NCBI GenBank assembly: GCA_001310375.1
Contig: BAXC01000040.1
Location: 1-38,541 of the forward strand
DNA: 38,541 nt
Source: Bacillus sp. JCM 19041
Lineage (GTDB): Bacteria; Bacillota; Bacilli; Bacillales; Bacillaceae_D
Direction: 5' to 3'
This document shows, one piece after another, positions 17,196-26,586 of this stretch (the first letter of the stretch is position 1; every line of letters begins with the position of its first letter). A model generated the notes under the pieces. It worked only from the letters and a program-made list of their open reading frames with translations, did no database searches and was not told where the DNA came from. The translations under genes and the position numbers were made by a program.

Positions 17196-18575
17196 TTAAC
17201 GAAAAATAATAAAATGCGCAATCAAAACAACGACTGGCAAAGCAATAACTGTACGCTGTATAAAGATGATAAATAACTGCCAGAAATTAATTGGTATGCT
17301 CGAACGCATAAGCATAACACCAATCTCAGACATATAAACAAGTTGAATAAGTGAAACAGCTCCAACCACAAAACGCGTCAGTTCACTTTCGATCCCTGCA
17401 CCTAGTATAGCTGGTAAAAACATATCCGCAAAGCCAACAAGCATTGCTGGCGCTGCTTCAGCTGCTTCAGGGATGTTCATCCATTCTAAAACAGGCACAA
17501 GGGGATAAGATAAATACGTAAAAACAGGAGTAAATTCGGCAATGATTAAAGCGAGTGTTCCGATTGCCATTACGAGTGGCAACATTCCAAACCAAATATC
17601 TAATGCATTAAATGCACCCTTCTTCAGCACCGTGCCAACACTAGGGGCTACTTTCGCTTTATTCACTCCACGAGTAAATGCACTCTTCCATAACGAGCCT
17701 TTCTCTACTGTTTCTTGAATCGCACCAGGTTTGTCTTCATGGTACGTATTTTTCATTTTAGAAAGAGGTGGGATCCGTGGGCAGATCAACGCTGCAATAA
17801 ATACGCCAGCCAAAACGGTTAAATAAAACGAGACAAAGCGTCCAGATAAATCAAGAATCTCAGCAATAATTAAACTAAAGGCAATCGATGTAATCGTAAA
17901 ATTGGTCACAATAACAGCTGATTCCCGTTTTGTATAATAGCCATTTTCGTACTGATTAATCGTTATTAAAATACTCATCATATTGTTACCCATCCAAGAA
18001 GCAAGCGAGTCAACAGATGCTCTACCTGGTAAGTTAAACAACGGGCGCATTACTTTTTTCGCTAGCGTTCCAAGCCATTCCATCAAGCCGTATTCAAGTA
18101 ATAATGGCATAAGCATTCCCATAACGACGGACCAAACAGCTAATACTGGAAGTAAGTTCGTAAATACTTCTCCCCCTGTTGCTAAACCGTAAACTATTTC
18201 CGTACCTGTCTCCGTCATAACCATAAATGCAAAAACGGCTCCAAGAACCCGAATGGTTGTCCATGTAAACGATGTATAGAATAATGCCTTTAAGGCTGGT
18301 TTATCCATAATAAATCTCGGCTTAAAGATCCATGCAATAAGTGAAGCAACACCTGAAACCACGAGGAGGCCAAGCAAAAAATACGGTAGTACACCAGCTA
18401 AGATCCCTTGTAGATATCCTGCAACGTATCCAATAAGCACCGTCCACTTGTCATCAATTTTAAATGGTACTAGAAAAAGAAAAGCTCCTACTAGTGAAGG
18501 AATTAAGAAGGTAAGTATATGACGTACAGTTGTTTTATTTTGGTTATTTGTTTCTTGGTGTTTGCGTAATTCCAT
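17196..18575 (-). CDS. YjiH family nucleoside-recognition (Gate) domain membrane protein
   Basis: A polytopic membrane protein of 459 aa with about eleven hydrophobic segments and a basic N-terminus (MELRKHQETNNQNKTT). The pattern of two Gate-like halves (GVLPYFLLGLLVV and later FNALDIWFGMLPLVMAIGTLALI) and NNMMSI are typical of YjiH proteins related to SpmA/SpmB. The ATG at 18575 follows AGGGAG. It is co-transcribed with the aminotransferase downstream, so it may carry a substrate of that enzyme, but no transport function is proven for the family. Confidence 0.85.
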   Translation of the reverse strand: MELRKHQETNNQNKTTVRHILTFLIPSLVGAFLFLVPFKIDDKWTVLIGYVAGYLQGILAGVLPYFLLGLLVVSGVASLIAWIFKPRFIMDKPALKALFYTSFTWTTIRVLGAVFAFMVMTETGTEIVYGLATGGEVFTNLLPVLAVWSVVMGMLMPLLLEYGLMEWLGTLAKKVMRPLFNLPGRASVDSLASWMGNNMMSILITINQYENGYYTKRESAVIVTNFTITSIAFSLIIAEILDLSGRFVSFYLTVLAGVFIAALICPRIPPLSKMKNTYHEDKPGAIQETVEKGSLWKSAFTRGVNKAKVAPSVGTVLKKGAFNALDIWFGMLPLVMAIGTLALIIAEFTPVFTYLSYPLVPVLEWMNIPEAAEAAPAMLVGFADMFLPAILGAGIESELTRFVVGAVSLIQLVYMSEIGVMLMRSSIPINFWQLFIIFIQRTVIALPVVVLIAHFIIFR

Positions 18576-18660
18576 GTTGGTTTCTCCCTATCCTGTATAA
18601 TAAATCTATATGATTAATAATTATACATAAATAGAACCCGTTTGGGAACCATTATTTCTC

Positions 18661-19220
18661 TTATAAATTTTCCTGCCATAATCTTGAGGTGGAAATCAAT
18701 TTACTCCCATCAAACTCAAGTTTGTAAATATCGGGCATTGTCAACGACTTCCAAAATGAAAAATCATACCTTTTATCAAAATAGCTCATAATTAAAACCA
18801 TTATATTGCCGTGAGTACCAATGACGATCTTTTTATCTGCATACTTATTCAACAACTGTAACGTCGCATCAACTCCCCGCTTCTGCGCATCTTTATTTGA
18901 TTCTCCGCCTTCCCACGCAAAATATTCGTTTTGCCATACTTTCTGAATAGCCTCTTCAAAATCATCAACAGGAGTTTCCGATAAACAACGTTCTTTAAAC
19001 GCATCTACTGTTTGAATAGGACGATTTTGCTCATCAGCAGCAACTTGAATCGTCTCGATCGCCCGAGTATAAGGGCTTGAAAAAAAGTGTCTATCTTTTC
19101 AGTTTTTAATTGCAGTGCGACATTCTTTGCTGCCTCCAGTCCATCCTTTGATAATGGTCGTCCTCGTTCATCAGGAGTGAAAACCGAATGGGCATGCCTC
19201 ACAAGATAAAGAATCATCAT
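18661..19220 (-). CDS. Histidine phosphatase (phosphoglycerate mutase-like), frameshifted as read
   Basis: A small cytoplasmic phosphatase of 186 aa after one repair. The N-terminus YLVRHAHSVF carries the catalytic His of the RHG-type motif, here RHA, and a later IGTHGNIM holds the second His. One T is missing near 19081 (a run of seven, eight needed); adding it gives DTFFSSPYTRAIETIQVAADEQ, the usual SPYxRAxxT. The ATG at 19220 (or the one next to it) follows GGGAG. Substrate unknown; it could act on phosphorylated sugars or proteins. It lies just beyond the tmRNA terminator. Confidence 0.82.
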
Positions 19221-19348
19221 TACAAAAACATCTCCCTTTCATACAATTCATTAGTTAAATTAAACCACAACATGTTGGTTAGCCGCTATAAGAAGCAAGG
19301 CGACCATTGTTCCTTATTACCGTAACTCGATAACAAATTCCCTCAAAA

Positions 19349-19391
19349 ACAAAAAATGCCATTAAAACATGTTTATGTTTTAATGGCATTT
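19349..19391 (-). terminator. Terminator of ssrA
   Basis: A 17-base perfect stem (19354-19370 and 19375-19391) with a GTTT loop is followed by a U-run on the minus strand (A-run 19349-19354). It starts a few bases after the tmRNA CCA end. Confidence 0.92.
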
Positions 19392-19394
19392 ATA

Positions 19395-19747
19395 TGGAGA
19401 CGGTGGGAATTGAACCCACGTCCAGAGATAACGACACTTACGCTTCTACGAGCGTAGTCTTTGTATTAGCATTTCGCTAACACTTCAGCCCAAAGACAGG
19501 CTTCCGTGTAGCTAGCCTGATTAGTCTCTTCCTTCTCCCTCAGGCGGAGAGAGAAAGGCGTATCCCACTATAAGTGAGTCTCAACCACTCCACATGGGCG
19601 ATGAAGAGGAGAGACCGCTTAGCTTATGCAGCTAAAGCGAAGTTGTTGTTTTCTTTGCCAGTTAATTGGCTTGTGCGTTTTAACGAGGCCGACCCCTCGG
19701 CTCGCAACGCAAGCACGACCTATCCCTGTCGAATCCAAAACGTCCCC
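19395..19747 (-). ncRNA. ssrA: Transfer-messenger RNA (tmRNA)
   Basis: Rescues ribosomes stalled on broken mRNA and tags the product for degradation. The 5' end GGGGACGTTTTGG pairs with the 3' acceptor strand before CCA (19395-19397). The 3' part ends with a tRNA-like T arm, GTGGGTTCAATTCCCAC. The tag frame lies at 19624-19659 and encodes GKENNNFALAA, then TAA, after the tRNA-borne Ala. About 353 bases long, on the same strand as smpB and rnr as in B. subtilis. The ends are set by base pairing and could differ by one base. Confidence 0.96.
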
Positions 19748-19784
19748 CGGTTTTGGTATATCCAAGCTTTATGCTGGATTCTTT

Positions 19785-19813
19785 ATTATACAAGAATTTG
19801 TTTAAAAAATCAA
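19785..19813 (-). promoter_or_regulatory. Sigma-A promoter of ssrA
   Basis: On the minus strand TTGATT (19808-19813) and a perfect TATAAT (19785-19790) are 17 bases apart. The start near 19778 leaves about 30 bases to be removed from the tmRNA precursor by RNase P. The -35 box almost touches the smpB stop codon, so ssrA has its own strong promoter. Confidence 0.85.
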
Positions 19814-19816
19814 GCG

Positions 19817-20284
19817 TTAGCCTTTCATCCGTTCTTTAATCGCTCTGTCCATTTCACGCTTAGCATCTTTACGCTTTAATGTCTCACGCTTATCGTAATT
19901 CTTTTTCCCTTTTGCAAGGCCAATCAATACTTTTGCAAAGCCATTTTTGATATATACTTTCAAAGGTACAACTGAATAACCTTGCTGCTGTGTTTGTCCA
20001 ATTAAAGTGTTAATTTGCTTTTTATGCAAAAGAAGCTTGCGAGCACGAGTTGGTTCATGGTTGTAACGGTTTCCTTGTTCATATTCGCCAATGTGCGCAT
20101 TATGCAAATAAGCTTCACCGTTTTTGATGCGCGCAAATGAATCTTTTAAATTCATTTTACCCGCACGAATTGCTTTTATCTCTGTGCCTGTTAAGACAAG
20201 ACCAGCCTCATATGTTTCTTCTATAAAGTAGTCGTGGCGTGCCTTTTTGTTTTGGGCTACTACTTTTCCTTCTGTTCCTGCCAT
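19817..20284 (-). CDS. smpB: SsrA-binding protein SmpB
   Basis: Partner of tmRNA that brings it to the empty ribosomal A site. It has 155 aa, the usual length. Typical features are [20 protein letters not shown] at the start, [19 protein letters not shown], and a very basic C-terminal tail ([19 protein letters not shown]) that enters the mRNA channel. The ATG at 20284 is preceded by a weak AAGATGCAGGTG-type site. It is followed at once by ssrA. Here a DoxX gene lies between it and rnr. Confidence 0.97.
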   Translation of the reverse strand: MAGTEGKVVAQNKKARHDYFIEETYEAGLVLTGTEIKAIRAGKMNLKDSFARIKNGEAYLHNAHIGEYEQGNRYNHEPTRARKLLLHKKQINTLIGQTQQQGYSVVPLKVYIKNGFAKVLIGLAKGKKNYDKRETLKRKDAKREMDRAIKERMKG

Positions 20285-20355
20285 AAGTACACCTGCATCT
20301 TTCTGACGTCTTTATTTTAATCGTACCAACGACAGATCCGTACGTCAATTGATAA

Positions 20356-20395
20356 AGAGATAGGAAGCCCGTGAGTATACGGACATCCTCTCTCC
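20356..20395 (-). terminator. Probable terminator after the DoxX gene
   Basis: An imperfect long hairpin: an inner CCGT/ACGG stem and outer purine-rich AGAGATAGGA pairing with TCCTCTCT, followed by a short U-rich tail on the minus strand. It directly follows the stop codon at 20397 and separates this gene from smpB. Confidence 0.45.
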
Positions 20396-20396
20396 C

Positions 20397-20801
20397 TTAA
20401 AACCGCGATCGTCTTTTCTTGCGTCCAAATAATTGATCTAACGCCACCAGCTTGCTGCCATTTAACAAAAGTAAAAGTGACACCGTAAGCAAAATTAGAT
20501 CTAATTCATAGCCTCCTAAGAAACCAGCTTCAGCCTTTGCCGTAAAAATGGCCGTAACCATCACTAAAGCAAAGATAGCGCCAAAAAGACGGGTTCCTAG
20601 TCCAAGAATCAGAGCCAAGCCACCAACAATCTCAACAATAGCGACAACTCCCGCCATCACTGCAGGAGCTGGAATACCAAGTGAGTCAAAAAATTCTCCT
20701 GTTCCTTCAATACCTCCATGGAACTTGTCTAGACCGTGAATGAGAAAAGTGACTCCTGTAACCAATCGCACAAGTAAAATGCCAATTTCCGTTTTCATCA
20801 T
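20397..20801 (-). CDS. DoxX family membrane protein
   Basis: A small four-helix membrane protein, about 134 aa from the ATG at 20801 (or 133 from 20798), with GGAGG six bases upstream. Typical DoxX features are LVRLVTGVTFLIHGLDKF in helix 1 and GVVAIVEIVGGLALILGLGTRL in helix 2; it ends in a basic FGRKKRRSRF tail. DoxX proteins are linked to redox or thiosulfate/thiol metabolism, but no precise role is known. It sits between rnr and smpB, where B. subtilis has none. Confidence 0.85.
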   Translation of the reverse strand: MMKTEIGILLVRLVTGVTFLIHGLDKFHGGIEGTGEFFDSLGIPAPAVMAGVVAIVEIVGGLALILGLGTRLFGAIFALVMVTAIFTAKAEAGFLGGYELDLILLTVSLLLLLNGSKLVALDQLFGRKKRRSRF

Positions 20802-20915
20802 GATTCTCCTCCCTCTTATTAGTAGTGTAAATGGGAGAAGTTCATGATACAAGCAGGTTCATTTACGAAACTGTCAGATGTCCTAAAAAACATAAGGACA
20901 TTGAACTAGAGACGG

Positions 20916-23257
20916 CTATGATTTCTTTTTATTGCGGCGTCCTTTTTTTCGTTTTGCACTTGGCGCATTTTCGTAAAAAGGTTTTTTCTTACGCTTTGCA
21001 CCAGTGCGGTTCCCATCTTTTTTAGGATCTCCAGTCAAACGAGTTCGGTTATTACTTTTCTTGCCGCTACGTTCTCTCCGGTCTCCACCTTCAATCACTT
21101 TTGGTCGATCTGGTGATTTGCGGCTTTTTCTTTTCTTCATCCCAACGATCTCAAAATCAACGGACGCTTCTTCAACATTGACATTCACGACTCGTATGTC
21201 CAGTTCGTCACCAATACGAAACACATTGCCACTTCGTTCACCGATCATTGCATAGTGTTTTTGATCATAATGATAGTAGTCATCTGTTAAATAGCTAACA
21301 TGTACAAGGCCTTCAACAGTATTTTCAAGTTCAACAAACAATCCAAAATTCGTTACACCACTAATCATTCCAGTAAATTCTTCTCCGACCTTGTCTTGCA
21401 TGTATTGGGCCTTTTTTACATTATCTGTATCCCGTTCTGCATCAACGGCTCTGCGCTCCATATCAGATGCATGGGCCGTTAATCCAGCAGTATCTCCTGC
21501 CATTTAGCACGTGTTTTCGCATCGGTTTTTCCTTGAATTAAATACGTACGGATTAAACGGTGAACAAGCAAATCCGGATAGCGACGAATTGGTGATGTGA
21601 AATGGGTGTAGAACTCTGCTGATAAACCAAAGTGTCCAATTGAATTCACATCGTATTTCGCTTGCTTCATTGACCGGAGCATCACACGGCTGATAATCGT
21701 CTCCTCTGGTTCTCCAGAGATTTCTTTCAGAAGCGATTGTAATGCACGAGGGTGAACCGTATTTGTTGTTCCTCTTACTACATACCCAAATCCAGTTATA
21801 AACTCAAGAAACGACTCAAACTTTGCAGCATCAGGATCTTCGTGAATTCTGTAAACAAACGGAAGTTTCATCCAGTGAAAATGCTCTGCGACTGTTTCAT
21901 TTGCTGCGAGCATAAATTCTTCAATTAACTTTTCTGCAACCGAGCGTTCTCGTAAGACAACATCTTTAGGCGTGCCGTCCTCTTCAACAAGAACTTTTGC
22001 TTCTTTAAAGTCAAAATCAATCGCTCCACGTCCGAATCGTTTGCCACGTAGGATCGCGGCTAGCTGCTCCATATCCTCAAACATAGGCACAAGTTCTGCA
22101 TAACGTTCACGAAGTTCCTCATCTTGTTCCGTTAAAATTTTGTTTACGTCACTATATGTCATACGCTCTGTTGTTTTAATAACACTTTGGTAAATCTCAT
22201 GATTGACAACTCCACCATTTTCATCAATTTCCATATTGCAGGAAAGTGTTAGGCGATCGACTTTAGGATTCAAGCTACAGATTCCATTCGAAAGACGATG
22301 AGGTATCATTGGAATCACTCGATCAACCAAATAAACACTCGTAGCTCGTTCAGATGCATCCTTGTCAATTGGTGAATCCTCTTTTACATAATGGGTGACA
22401 TCAGCAATATGAACACCTAGCAAATAATTTCCATTAGGTAATTTTTTCACTTGAACGGCATCATCCAAGTCCTTTGCATCCGCTCCATCAATCGTGACAA
22501 TCACTTCATTTCGCAAATCACGACGATCTTTTAAATCACTCTCTGCAATTGTATCAGGTACGTTTTCTGCTTGGTCAAGCGCTTCTTCAGAGAAACTTTG
22601 AGGGATGCTGTATTTATAAATAATTGAAAGAATATCCATGCCTGGATCATTTTTATGACCAAGCACTTCTTTCACTTCAGCTTCTCCACCAAATCTTCCT
22701 TCAGGATATTTTGTAATCGTAGCAATCACTTTATGACCATCTGCTGCACCTTTTCCTTTAGAAACAAGGAAATCAGCACTAATGCGCTTATCGTCGGCAA
22801 CAATCAAGGCATAAGACGGAAATTCTTTATATTCTCCAACGATTTCAGTCAGCTTACGTTCAACGATTCGAATTACTTTTCCTTCCGAGCGTGACCCACT
22901 TGAGCGTTCATCAACACGTACAAGAACAATATCCCCGTTCATAGCTCCTGAAAGCGCTCCTTGTGGTACATATACATCCTCATCACCTTCTTCAGGTATA
23001 ACAAAAGCAAATCCTTTTGCATGTCCTTGTACCCGGCCACGTATTAAATTCATCTTTTCAGGGATACCGTAACGGTTTGTTCTTGTCCGTACAATTTCCC
23101 CTTTTTCTTCAAGCTCATTTAAGACTTGAATTAATTCTTTGAATGCGCTACTTGAGCTAATTTCAAACCTTTCTTCTAGTTCTTCAACTGAGATCGGTTT
23201 TTTTGCTTCTTCTTCGAAATATGCAAGCACGTCTTCTTTTTTTATCTGTTCAGACAT
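20916..23257 (-). CDS. rnr: Ribonuclease R, frameshifted as read
   Basis: 3'-5' exoribonuclease that degrades structured RNA and works with the tmRNA system. It has 780 aa after repair. Order: N-terminal helix-turn-helix ([20 protein letters not shown]), two cold-shock domains, RNB catalytic domain with [15 protein letters not shown] carrying the metal-binding Asp residues, [17 protein letters not shown]1 domain ([15 protein letters not shown]), and a Lys/Arg-rich tail. One G is missing near 21487, between the RNB and S1 parts; repair reads [17 protein letters not shown]. Start at the ATG at 23257, after AAAGGAG. It follows est by 26 bases. Confidence 0.93.
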
Positions 23258-23283
23258 TGTTTCACTCCTTTTTTCTTTTACTG

Positions 23284-24029
23284 TTAGTTTGACCAATCCA
23301 GTTCATTTAAAAACTGTAAAATGTCTTGATGGAGCTGTTCTTTCTCATCTCCGAGGGTAATAACATGAGTTGAATGTTCATACCATTTTATTTCTTTATC
23401 ATCTGTTTCAATTGCATCGTAAATGATAGATGCGCTTTCTATATCAATCATCTCATCGTGACGAGCTTGGACAACAAAGGATGGTGAGTAAATCAAATCT
23501 AACTCACTTCTAACTTCATCCATTAGCTGACGTAATTTATATAGTGGTTCCATTGATGTTTGTTTTAGTTTTGCCAGTTCTCTTTCAATTGTTTCCGAAC
23601 CCTTCTTTTCCAGGTTTTTGTATTCTTTAGAATAACGCAGAAAACCTTTTTTAATCGCTTCTTCCGTTTTTGGACGTACCGGAGCGCACATAGACACAAT
23701 TCCCTTAACCGGCTTAGAAAAACCTAATTTTAAAGAAAAAACGCCACCAAGCGATAAACCACACACAGCGATTTCTTCGTAGCCTTCATTTTTTAAATGG
23801 TCATATGCCGCTTCGACATCTTCCCACCAGTCTTCTGGGCTATAGGTTACTAATTCTTCTGGTGGTACTCCATGACCACGATACAATGGTGCATGGCTTG
23901 TATAGCCTTCTTTTTGCAAAAACGGCCGAGCATCCGCACATCCGCTGTCGTCCCAGTAAAACCGTGCAAAAGCAAAACAGCACGTTTTCCTCCTTCAAAT
24001 GTAAACGGCTTAGGTGCAACTAATTTCAT
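23284..24029 (-). CDS. est: Carboxylesterase (Est30/YvaK-like), frameshifted as read
   Basis: A cytoplasmic alpha/beta hydrolase that cleaves short- to medium-chain esters. The ATG at 24029 ([21 protein letters not shown]) follows AAAGGA. One T is missing near 23921; repair gives 248 aa, close to Est30. The oxyanion motif is LLHGFTG, the nucleophile Ser93 is in GLSLGG, and Asp192 (ARHDEMID) and His222 (HSTHVI) complete the triad. It lies directly upstream of rnr as yvaK does in B. subtilis, and is followed by a second hydrolase gene further upstream. Confidence 0.9.
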
Positions 24030-24049
24030 GATGTTTCGTCCTTTCTAAC

Positions 24050-24741
24050 TCAATCTGAAATGAGGAATGTTTTAATTTCTTCAATCACTTTATCTGTTTC
24101 AAGTCCATGGCAAATCATATGTCTGGATCGTTTCATTACTTTCAGCTCTTTTTGTTCAGACTCTATCACGTCATAGAGATGGTAAGCCGATTTAAGTGGA
24201 ACTAACCCATCTAGCTCCCCTTGTATAATGAGTGTTGGCACATTCACTTTACTAGCATATGGTTTTGTTTTTTGTACAAGTTGTAAGAACTGACCCACGG
24301 CAGCAAATGGGGTTTCTCTAAACTTCTGTTCATAAAGTTCGATTAATTGATCTTCCTCTTGGCTCCCAGTTAAATGGTACCTAATTGATCCAAACATATC
24401 TTTGAGAAACTGCTTTGGATTCAAATAATGTGCGGCTGCATTAAGTAATACTAATTTATGAATCGGATACCGAGCAGCAATGTAGCTCGCGAGCATACCT
24501 CCCATCGAGAAGCCGATCACATAGAGCGTACTACACCTTTTCTCAAGCTCTTCAATTGCCACTTCAACCGTTAGAACCCACTCTTCATAGCTTGCTGACT
24601 TTAATTTCGTTAATTCTTCTCCATGGCCTGGCAATAAGGCGTATACACAAGCCAATCTTCAAGCTCTGATAATGCGTTAGATACAGGTTCAACTTCCCAA
24701 GGATCTCCAGTAAATCCATGTATACATAAGCAACCGATCAA
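24050..24741 (-). CDS. Second alpha/beta hydrolase, frameshifted as read
   Basis: A paralogous-looking alpha/beta hydrolase of 230 aa. I start it at the TTG at 24741, seven bases after GAGAGGGG; it begins LIGCLCIHGFTGDPWEVEP, with the oxyanion HGFTG. One T is missing near 24652; repair joins this to ACVYALLPGHGEEL. The nucleophile is Ser in GFSMGG, Asp is in QGELDGLVP, and His is in RSRHMICHG. The triad is complete. It sits 20 bases before est, so the two hydrolases are co-transcribed. It resembles lysophospholipase/monoacylglycerol lipase-like enzymes, but the substrate is unknown. Confidence 0.82.
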
Positions 24742-24755
24742 TGAAATTCCCCTCT

Positions 24756-25727
24756 CTACAATGAATAAAGTGTTGCTAATCGTTCAAACGAACGCATTTT
24801 TTCCTTAAAATCATATATATTGCAGAGAACTAGGAATTGATCAGAGCCAATCGTTCCAGATAGCTTATCGAGTTGTTTCTTTACAGTCATAGGAGAGCCA
24901 ACAATCATCCGCTTTCGGTTCACCTGCATTCGCTCCAGCTCTTTATCTGTCAATCTCTTTGAGGTAGCTCCATTTGGGACTCGGCTATCCAAACCTTTTT
25001 CAGTCTGTAAGAGCCACCAGTCTTGGCTTTGGGCAAGCAATTCAGCGTGCTCATCCGTTTCCCCGCAAACAATGAATACAGCAGTAAGTGCCTCTGGTTT
25101 ATCAAGTAGTCCTTTTTTAAACGAGTTACGATACGCCTCATGCGCCTCTATTCCTCGATCAGGCTTGATAAAATACCCATGAACAAACCCAAGACCTCGG
25201 TTACCAGCTTCTATTGCACTGTTTTCTCCTAGACCTAGCACAAACAATTGTGGTGGCTTCTGTGTTTGAGGAGAAGCAGAAATCGTTTGATGCCTTATAT
25301 TTTGGATCCAATCTACCACGTCATTGACTTTCTGCCAAAACAAATCTAATTCAGGATTTTTTCCATTTGCAAGAGCCTGCCTAATTTTTTCTGTACCACC
25401 AGGCGAACGGCCAACCCCTCCATCAACCCTGCCTGGAAACATCGCTTGTAATTGTTTTAATTGGGTTGCCACCTTGTATGCGCTATATTGGGGCAATAAA
25501 ATGCCGCCTGCACCAACATGAATACGCGTTGTTTGCGCTGCTGCTGCCGCCATCAATAGTTCTGGAGCGCTTGAAGCGAGTCCCTTGGTTCCATGATGCT
25601 CTGCAAACCAATATCGTTCATACCCCAGCTTCTCCGCCTTTTGAACCATTTGCATTGTTTGCGCTATCGATTCTTCAGCTGTTTGACCTACTGAAATAGG
25701 TACTTGATCTAGAATGCTTAATCGCAC
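24756..25727 (-). CDS. LLM-class flavin-dependent oxidoreductase
   Basis: A luciferase-like monooxygenase of 323 aa with an intact frame. It has the N-terminal SILDQVPISVGQTAEESI and the YWFAEHHGTKGLASSAPELL block typical of the subgroup often named MsnO8-like, and GRVDGGVGRSPGG for flavin phosphate binding. The start is a GTG at 25727, nine bases after GAGAGGTG. It is the first gene of a group with the two alpha/beta hydrolases and rnr (gaps of 14-26 bases). Its substrate is unknown. It is separated from secG by a terminator. Confidence 0.88.
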   Translation of the reverse strand: MRLSILDQVPISVGQTAEESIAQTMQMVQKAEKLGYERYWFAEHHGTKGLASSAPELLMAAAAAQTTRIHVGAGGILLPQYSAYKVATQLKQLQAMFPGRVDGGVGRSPGGTEKIRQALANGKNPELDLFWQKVNDVVDWIQNIRHQTISASPQTQKPPQLFVLGLGENSAIEAGNRGLGFVHGYFIKPDRGIEAHEAYRNSFKKGLLDKPEALTAVFIVCGETDEHAELLAQSQDWWLLQTEKGLDSRVPNGATSKRLTDKELERMQVNRKRMIVGSPMTVKKQLDKLSGTIGSDQFLVLCNIYDFKEKMRSFERLATLYSL

Positions 25728-25789
25728 GGTCTAATTCACCTCTCCATGCGAGTTTTCCTTTTTTAAAGGCATTTCAAACACCAAAACTT

Positions 25790-25818
25790 AAAAAAACACC
25801 TGGACGTGTCCAGGTGTT
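25790..25818 (-). terminator. Terminator of secG
   Basis: An 11-base perfect stem AACACCTGGAC/GTCCAGGTGTT (25795-25805 and 25808-25818) has a two-base loop (drawn this way; likely opened to four) and a U-run on the minus strand (A-run from 25790). Confidence 0.9.
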
Positions 25819-25829
25819 TCAGCCTTGCT

Positions 25830-26060
25830 TTATAAGTAGTACGCATTTGCTCCAGTTAAAATAAAAAACAAAACAGCGAGCACAATCGTTGCACGATGCA
25901 AGACTGCATCTAGCCCACGTGCTTTTTGCTTTCCGAGCAACTGTTCAGCTCCCCCGGAAATCGCTCCGGATAAGCCGGAACTACGACCTGGCTGCAACAA
26001 TACGACAGTTACTAATAAAACAGAAACAATAATTAATGCGATCATTAAAAACAATTGCAT
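25830..26060 (-). CDS. secG: Preprotein translocase subunit SecG
   Basis: Small subunit of the SecYEG channel, 76 aa, as in B. subtilis. Two hydrophobic helices (about 3-22 and 52-72) flank the conserved [27 protein letters not shown] loop, of which LQPGRSSG and GGAEQLLG are the telling parts. I start it at the ATG at 26060, after GGAGGTGTTTTC; a start at 26081 would include the ribosome binding site. It is a single gene with its own terminator. Confidence 0.96.
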   Translation of the reverse strand: MQLFLMIALIIVSVLLVTVVLLQPGRSSGLSGAISGGAEQLLGKQKARGLDAVLHRATIVLAVLFFILTGANAYYL

Positions 26061-26092
26061 GAAAACACCTCCACGAACCATTCAGTATACCT

Positions 26093-26122
26093 AGTTTAGC
26101 ACAATGGATGCTCTGAAAACAA
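26093..26122 (-). promoter_or_regulatory. Possible sigma-A promoter of secG
   Basis: On the minus strand TTGTTT (26117-26122) and TAAACT (26093-26098) have an 18-base spacer. The -10 box is weak; TATACT at 26084-26089 is an alternative without a good -35. Confidence 0.4.
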
Positions 26123-26126
26123 TAGC

Positions 26127-26570
26127 TTAGTTTTTCAACAGAGTCAACTTCTCGATCCAATTCATTATTGATGCTTCTGGATCGTTTAATTGATAGCGTA
26201 CTCCACTTGTTAAATGTGCGTAAGGTGCTTGATCAACTTTCACTTGCTTGACGACAGCATCTATTATAATCATGTCCTGCCTTTGCTCAAAACTTTCTAG
26301 CTCCAATTGTATATCATATGCTAGTGGAGCCAGTACGAGAAGTAGTGTTGCTTTTTGTGTACGAACAGCGTTTTTAGCAGTAGTTGTCTGAGGCCATAGC
26401 CCAATCCTTAATTTATCTGGATCTATGCACAATACTTCTCCAATACTTAACATTGCTTTATAAGGGTATCCACTTTCCCCAACAGTTATAAAATGCATGG
26501 CATCATGTTGTTTTTGTAGTAACTGTTCTCCATCTAGAAACCGAACGACTTCTTTAGGAAGTTGATTCAT
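26127..26570 (-). CDS. Pyridoxamine 5'-phosphate oxidase-like flavin split-barrel protein
   Basis: A 147-aa cytoplasmic protein with a probable FMN-binding split-barrel fold: AMHFITVGESGYPYKAMLS and GLWPQTTTAKNAVRTQKATLLLV resemble this family. I start it at the ATG at 26570, nine bases after GAGGAGG; a longer form from 26630 would overlap ubiX. It is 16 bases after ubiX and surely co-transcribed. In this setting it may bind a flavin or prenyl-flavin. No enzyme activity can be assigned. Confidence 0.7.
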   Translation of the reverse strand: MNQLPKEVVRFLDGEQLLQKQHDAMHFITVGESGYPYKAMLSIGEVLCIDPDKLRIGLWPQTTTAKNAVRTQKATLLLVLAPLAYDIQLELESFEQRQDMIIIDAVVKQVKVDQAPYAHLTSGVRYQLNDPEASIMNWIEKLTLLKN

Positions 26571-26586
26571 TTGTCTTGACCTCCTC

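Noticed and set aside
20878-20901. A hairpin ATGTCC/GGACAT between rnr and the DoxX gene
   Set aside because: Only six paired bases with a long loop and no U-run; too weak to call a terminator.
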